Below the pieces are notes generated by a model. That model was not told where the DNA came from. It saw nothing but the letters and a program-made list of their open reading frames with translations, and ran no database searches. Of a stretch of DNA of 64,000 nucleotides, positions 59,373-64,000 are shown in pieces (within the stretch, counting starts at the first letter, position 1; each line of letters starts with the position of its first letter). Both the position numbers and the translations under genes were made by a program. This stretch comes from Capillidium heterosporum (taxonomy: Eukaryota > Entomophthoromycota > Entomophthoromycetes > Entomophthorales > Capillidiaceae), in contig WBMQ01000008.1 in the NCBI GenBank assembly GCA_016630905.1, positions 124,001-188,000 of the forward strand, written 5' to 3'.

Positions 59373-59852
59373 TCAATGTGTCCTTCCCGGTCTACCAGGT
59401 GGTCTTAAAGTGCTGGACTCCTGGTTACTTTCCTCACTACCGTTCATCGACTCGTCGTTCTGAGCTGATACGCTGTGAAATACACCAAATGCTTTAATCA
59501 GTGCCTTATTCGCCTCCAAGGCCTCGTTCGAAAATCTGTATTCGATCAAAAATTGTTGAATCTCATTAAAAAGTTGTTGAGATAGCTGTTTAGATAGTAA
59601 AATTTCGGTCGTGTTGATGTGCAAGTTGATGGTTTTTAACTGAAACTGAAGCTGCACTTCGTTGTTTAGAATGTTGTTGGTGTTGTAGCGCACCTTCTCC
59701 TCTTTTGTTACGTCGGTCGTTTTACCCAATATTGATGGGGGTGATGGTATCGTAGGTTTAGTTAGCTTCGCTTCAGTTTCCAAATTCTGTTCTATCGAAT
59801 GTAGACCTCTCAAGTATAGTGACAAGACAATAGTTAAATTAAGAATCCTCAT
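59373..59852 (-). CDS. Small secreted protein of unknown function
   Basis: Single exon, 159 aa, ATG at 59852. A signal peptide is clear, MRILNLTIVLSLYLRGLHS followed by IEQN. The mature part is hydrophilic, has no Cys, and carries a helical central region (LQFQLKTINLHINTTEILLS, then QQLFNEIQQFLIEY) that could form a coiled coil or bundle. An N-glycosylation site, NTTE, lies within it. The end is Ser/Pro-rich and closes RPPGRPGRTH. A TATATAAA lies about 45 bases upstream. No family recognised. Confidence 0.65.
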   Translation of the reverse strand: MRILNLTIVLSLYLRGLHSIEQNLETEAKLTKPTIPSPPSILGKTTDVTKEEKVRYNTNNILNNEVQLQFQLKTINLHINTTEILLSKQLSQQLFNEIQQFLIEYRFSNEALEANKALIKAFGVFHSVSAQNDESMNGSEESNQESSTLRPPGRPGRTH

Positions 59853-59891
59853 ATTTTGTAAAGGAAAGTCTGCAGTTTACTAAACTATAGG

Positions 59892-59899
59892 TTTATATA
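59892..59899 (-). promoter_or_regulatory. TATA box of the small secreted protein
   Basis: TATATAAA on the minus strand, about 45 bases before the ATG. It is the same octamer as in the LPMO promoters. Confidence 0.5.
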
Positions 59900-61852
59900 A
59901 GTTAGACTACTGCAACCCTTGCTTTCCATGTTTCGAATGACTTTTTGCAAAAAGCTAGGTAGTTTAGTCGGGACTTTCCTTTATTAATATCAGGCGATAT
60001 AAGTTTGAAACGGTATGGCTTTACTATCGATATGAAATGAAAACTATACATTAGGTTTTGGAAGTGTACTAAAGGAAATTCATAGCTAGTGCCAACTTGA
60101 ACCCAGTAGGATTGATTGCTACATATATACCCAATAGCCTTTAAATATATATGGGCTTTAATCTCAATTATTGGATGTACCAATCGGAAACTTCTTTGAT
60201 AGACGTTTAGTTCAAAAGCATGTTTGTGGGATTCACTTTGCAGACGATCCCTTGCAAAACCAATATTTTGCGCTCCATTTATCTTGTATTGATTATTAAA
60301 GCTTTGAGCTTAATTTTGGACTAAGGTATTGATAAATCCGTTATTCAAAGGTACAATTGCAGTCGTAAAGGTTGACTTGTTTCCAATCACACTTTATTGG
60401 TTAAAATTGCAACTTATTTCAGATGTTTCTTACAACTAGCTTGATCTCCAAAAATCTCTAAAGATCCTATAATTGGGTACACGATGCCCCAACAACAAAG
60501 GTCCGCCTTAGAAAGACTTCCTCGTCTTCTGAAATACCGTACCATTTCTATTAGAACGATCTACCTAAAACTGCCTACATCATCCGTTACTTTGAACTAC
60601 AAAGCCTAAAAATCTTATTTAGAAAGTCTTCATAACTGTTTCAAAGGAATAGCTTTTGTATTGCCCAAGTGAAAGTAGGATGGCATAGGATCATAAACCT
60701 GAAATTTAATTCATCATGTTGAGCTGCTCTTTTCTATTTATAAAATCAAAGACGGATAGCCAGAAAATGCTTAATTGTAAAGTATTTGGATCGTATAGTT
60801 CTACCCAAACTAGATTAGAAGTAATCTGAGCTTACTAAAATATCTAAAATATCGGTTGTATTGCAATAATTGTATTCCTTAAAGATTAATGGTATTGATC
60901 CTAGGTTTATAATGGCATTACCGATAAAAGTATTTGTAGAGCACTCAAATAGGCTCAGACTTCTAAATGGAATCGGCATTTTTTACTGGAAAGAGACAAA
61001 CTTTATATTAGTAACCATGCAAATTTTAAATTACTAATGCAAAAATTGATATTTTAAAGGGTAATAAAGTAAATTCTGCTAAAAGTTTTCTATATAATCG
61101 AACTATAAACCATCAAAGGCCTTTATATTCTGCTGTTTAAAATTTTATTAGTACCCGATATTCAATTACACGCTAAATCAAATTTCATACTGGATGTATA
61201 TTTTAATTTTAGTAGGAAGCTTTGCCAAAATTCTGATATAAAAAGATATAGTATAACAAAAGTTTATTAACCTCAGCTCGTCACCACTCAACTAACACTG
61301 TCCTCGTGCTTGAAATATTTGTACAAGCTCTATGTATCACTATAAAGCTGTAACTCTAAACCCAGTTTACCAAAAAGAAGGCTGAATCGGTCGCTTCTAT
61401 CGAAAAATCTAATAAACCAAAGAACGTGTCTCTACACTACTACTAAATATATACGATATATAGCGGTTTTATTATATAGCCAATTTACCAAGCTATCCAT
61501 CCAGAAAGTAACTATGACAATAGGTGTATACGTATTTTAGAAGCAATATTCCAGTGTTTAGCACAGCATACTAACAGCACTGAAACATTTTTGCAATTTA
61601 CATAAGCAAGCCCATATTAGTTTTGTATAAATTTAGAAGGATCGGACTTGTTCAACGTCTTTATCAAAGATTTGAATTTAGGATTACCAACAACTTTTGC
61701 AGAGTAGATCAATTTTTCATAGCAATTCAAGGATCGATCTTCTGTATAAATTTCACAATTTTATATCTCCTTCTTACCACATCTCGATAAAAGAAGGGAG
61801 TATAAAAATCATTAACATCAGCAACATAAACATAGACATCACTACTACCACC
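59900..61852. other. Long gene-free spacer
   Basis: The minus-strand frame at 59902-60183 lacks an ATG and any domain. A short F-box-like start (MALPIKVFVE) occurs near 60911 on the plus strand without supporting sequence. No gene is supported. Confidence 0.3.
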
Positions 61853-62557
61853 ATGTCCCAACTCAAAATCGTTAGATGCACTTTACTAACCATCTCCATA
61901 GTCTCCTTAATCCTCCTTCTCATATTTTCCTCCAGCTTGGCGGACAACATATACCTCAACCGACTACTTATCCTCAGCTTAAACTTATCTACGGCCATAT
62001 TAATGTTCACCTTCCATCCCAACTCAATCAAAATGTTCATTGTTGGCACTACGCTAACCTTCTTTAATGTCGAAAAGAATTCCACTAACCGAATCATGAA
62101 GTATAGTTTGAAGAAGGTCAAGGACTATCCTTTTATTAGTCTCCAACCTAAACAGGATTTCAACCTAAAGTTTTACCAAGCACTATCTTCCCCATCCAGC
62201 TTAATCCTACTAGGCTTCTTTGAAAATATTTTCTTCATCTCACACTACCTAAGCTGCGTCCTAGTCTACCTACCTTACCAGTCCATCATTGATGAGAGTG
62301 GAAGTTCGACGTTATTAGCTCTCTACCTAACCTTTGGTTCGTTAGTGTTTTTATTACGCTACCTTCTATACCTCGTACCTGATAGGGGTAACTGGTTTAA
62401 CTTGGAAAACGGTAGGACGAGCATCTACTACAATCCACCTAGCACTACCTACCTACCGACCTACGGCAATCCAACAGTTGGGCCTATTGTTGAGTTACAA
62501 GTTCCACCACCACCTTACAAGATGCGAGAAAGTATGAATCGAAGTTTTAGATATTAA
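61853..62557 (+). CDS. Four-TM membrane protein with C-terminal PPxY motif
   Basis: Single exon, 234 aa from the ATG in ACCACCATG. The frame is open for 52 codons further upstream but without an ATG. Helices lie at about residues 10-31, 38-66, 115-142 and 150-172. A polar loop of some 45 residues separates helices 2 and 3. The tail is rich in Pro, Tyr and Thr and contains PPPPY (PPPY at 219-222), a WW-domain ligand that Rsp5/Nedd4 ubiquitin ligases bind. The architecture resembles the protein at 16747-17568, which lacks the PY motif. It may be an Rsp5 substrate or adaptor. No family is recognised. It converges with the Opy2-like gene, leaving only 62 bases between their stops. Confidence 0.72.
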   Translation: MSQLKIVRCTLLTISIVSLILLLIFSSSLADNIYLNRLLILSLNLSTAILMFTFHPNSIKMFIVGTTLTFFNVEKNSTNRIMKYSLKKVKDYPFISLQPKQDFNLKFYQALSSPSSLILLGFFENIFFISHYLSCVLVYLPYQSIIDESGSSTLLALYLTFGSLVFLLRYLLYLVPDRGNWFNLENGRTSIYYNPPSTTYLPTYGNPTVGPIVELQVPPPPYKMRESMNRSFRY

Positions 62558-62619
62558 ATATAAAAGTTTACTACATTCCTTATATCTTTATTTTATATTT
62601 TATAAACAGTGTTCTAATG

Positions 62620-63603
62620 TCAGTTATCAAGACGATTCCCTATAGATAACCTATGGATAGGGGTAGCTAGGTAGGGAGACAATTTTAACTTGTATTCAGA
62701 GCTTTCATTTGTGTTGGTCGATGCACTAGTATGCGACGTGTCGTTGGAGTCCAACTTGGGCGAGAGGAGTAAGCTTTGACTGAGGTTGTCGTTTTTAGGA
62801 TGTGAAGTTGGTTTTTTAAAGTTGGGGTCCGCTTCCAAGTTCGTTACTAAAGCTCTATGTAAAGTTGACCTGTTGGCGATGGAGGTGACTCGGTTTGCTA
62901 GGTCTACTACCGACTTGCCATCATCATCTTTTGCAATACTTCTATCCACATGTAAATTTGTACTATCGTTGCTAGAGGGTTTGAACTCCATATTAAATAT
63001 AGAAAGTTTATCCAAAGTTAGTCGGTGCAATTTTTTAGTTTTCCTTTTGGCGTTGCCCTTGTCGGTATCCATGCTCTTCAAACTTACACTGTGGATCTTA
63101 CTCTGCTTCAACTTCCTTCTTCTATAGAGGCGGTACACGAATATAACTACTAATAGCAAAATAACTACCGATACACAGCTGACAATTAGAACTATAGTCG
63201 TGTAGGCACCACCTTCATCTTGAAGTTGGTTTTGTGTGTTGGAGTTGGCGTGACATTCTAGAGTAGGACAGCGTTGGCAGCTTCGAGATATTATACGACA
63301 GGTTTCGTCTGATTTACAGATATCACAAGAAAGTTGAACATCGTCACACTTCTTACAGTTTTGGTCGTCGGTACCATCAGTTTGGAGGGAACGTTTCAAC
63401 TCTTCCTCTTTAGTTTTGGTAGCACTCCGTTCGGTCAAAGAACTGGATTTGGCGGTTACCTTTGTTGGTGTCGAAGTCAGTAGTTGGGATTTCGAAGTTG
63501 TTGGAGTTGCCATACGTTCGCTAGGTTTGGCAGATTGACTAATGACCAAAGTGAAATGAAAAGATAAAAGTAAAATGATAACTAAACTTTGGGTTCTACA
63601 CAT
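62620..63603 (-). CDS. OPY2: Opy2-like membrane anchor
   Basis: Single exon, 327 aa, ATG at 63603. Signal peptide 1-22, then a Ser/Thr-rich stalk. An eight-Cys block follows at residues 83-117 with spacing C-x2-C-x6-C-x2-C-x5-C-x6-C-x2-C-x4-C (CKKCDDVQLSCDIC, ETCRIISRSCQRCPTLEC). That is the pattern of the Opy2 extracellular domain. One membrane helix at 135-157 is followed by RLYRRRKLKQSK and a 165-residue cytosolic tail with many Ser/Thr sites. In yeast, Opy2 works with Sho1 and holds Ste50 at the membrane, so that Ste11 can act in the HOG osmotic-stress cascade. The Cys pattern is good evidence. A Ste50-binding site cannot be confirmed by eye. Confidence 0.75.
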   Translation of the reverse strand: MCRTQSLVIILLLSFHFTLVISQSAKPSERMATPTTSKSQLLTSTPTKVTAKSSSLTERSATKTKEEELKRSLQTDGTDDQNCKKCDDVQLSCDICKSDETCRIISRSCQRCPTLECHANSNTQNQLQDEGGAYTTIVLIVSCVSVVILLLVVIFVYRLYRRRKLKQSKIHSVSLKSMDTDKGNAKRKTKKLHRLTLDKLSIFNMEFKPSSNDSTNLHVDRSIAKDDDGKSVVDLANRVTSIANRSTLHRALVTNLEADPNFKKPTSHPKNDNLSQSLLLSPKLDSNDTSHTSASTNTNESSEYKLKLSPYLATPIHRLSIGNRLDN

Positions 63604-64000
63604 ACCGTATGTACGTTTGCCTTTTAAATAATAGAAGAATAAGTTACAATTTTTAATATAGGCTCTTCATATACTTGCATATCTAATTTTGATCTTTATA
63701 TTTTTGGTAGGTACTTTAATTATAGGGGTTTAGCCAAATACTAGGTTCCGCTACCATTGTATGCACCTCTTAGGCTATTAGAATTTCGATTGGATCCAAG
63801 TTATAGTCAACTCCGCTCAACGTAACTAGATAGGCATTTTATAAAGATACTATATATTGTTTAGAAACTACCTTTTGTAAGATCAAATGTTGGTATATTG
63901 CTTTGACTTGAGATATGGATCAATTCCAACTTGATAGGAAAATCAGTCACAAGTATAAAAACTAATTTGTGGGCTTTTGAGGCTTCTCTCAGTTAAAATG
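63604..64000. other. Gene-free edge of the window
   Basis: Promoter side of the Opy2-like gene. Nothing else recognised. Confidence 0.3.

Noticed and set aside
59902-60183. 93-codon minus-strand ORF upstream of the small secreted protein
   Set aside because: It starts with a non-ATG codon and ends at the TATA box of the next gene. No domain.
61697-61852. N-terminal extension of the PPxY four-TM protein
   Set aside because: Open but without any ATG. The ATG at 61853 has a good context (ACCACC) and directly precedes the first helix.

Overview
The window looks like nuclear DNA of an early-diverging, AT-rich filamentous fungus. Coding ORFs use the standard code, are interrupted by very short GT-AG introns (about 40-55 nt), and are separated by long AT-rich spacers. 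The gene content is fungal: a TOK-type two-pore potassium channel, an AA11-type lytic polysaccharide monooxygenase (LPMO), an Ssh4/Ear1-type SPRY adaptor, an Opy2-type membrane anchor, and a large F-box/leucine-rich-repeat (LRR) family. An entomophthoroid fungus (Conidiobolus sensu lato) would fit, but that placement is inference. I saw no tRNA, rRNA, CRISPR array or coding-competent transposon.

Layout. 0.8-4.4 kb: two tandem family I.5-like lipases, each with one intron inside the nucleophile elbow. 4.7-6.1 kb: an F-box/LRR relic. 7.0-8.9 kb: TOK potassium channel. 9.5-10.9 kb: a second relic. 12.4-16.0 kb: a three-copy AA11 LPMO array with conserved TATA boxes. Only the third copy is fully open. 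16.7-17.6 kb: a four-TM protein of unknown function. 18.5-19.5 kb: a SPRY/PPxY ubiquitin-ligase adaptor. 20.1-34.6 kb: mostly decayed F-box/LRR sequence, an intact LRR ORF (23.6-24.7 kb) and a small membrane protein (26.7-27.3 kb). It also holds a 0.73-kb, roughly 99% identical inverted repeat that covers the 5' ends of two opposed F-box relics. 35.0-36.6 kb: a cationic amino-acid transporter.

38.0-39.5 kb: a further relic. 40.1-42.3 kb: DNA polymerase alpha subunit B, four exons. It converges with the best-preserved F-box/LRR gene (42.6-44.1 kb, one frameshift). 45-54.3 kb: more relics and a thioredoxin remnant. 54.7-57.1 kb: a tandem array of small, probably mitochondrial proteins whose last two exons are duplicated again downstream. 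57.1-63.6 kb: membrane and secreted proteins, comprising a single-pass protein, a small secreted protein, a four-TM protein with a C-terminal PPxY motif, and an Opy2-like anchor.

The intact genes fit absorptive fungal life: chitin or polysaccharide oxidation, lipid hydrolysis, potassium and amino-acid transport, transporter turnover by Rsp5/Nedd4-type ligases, and osmosensing. The main evolutionary signal is repeated local duplication followed by decay: lipases, LPMOs, the small mitochondrial proteins and, above all, the F-box/LRR family.
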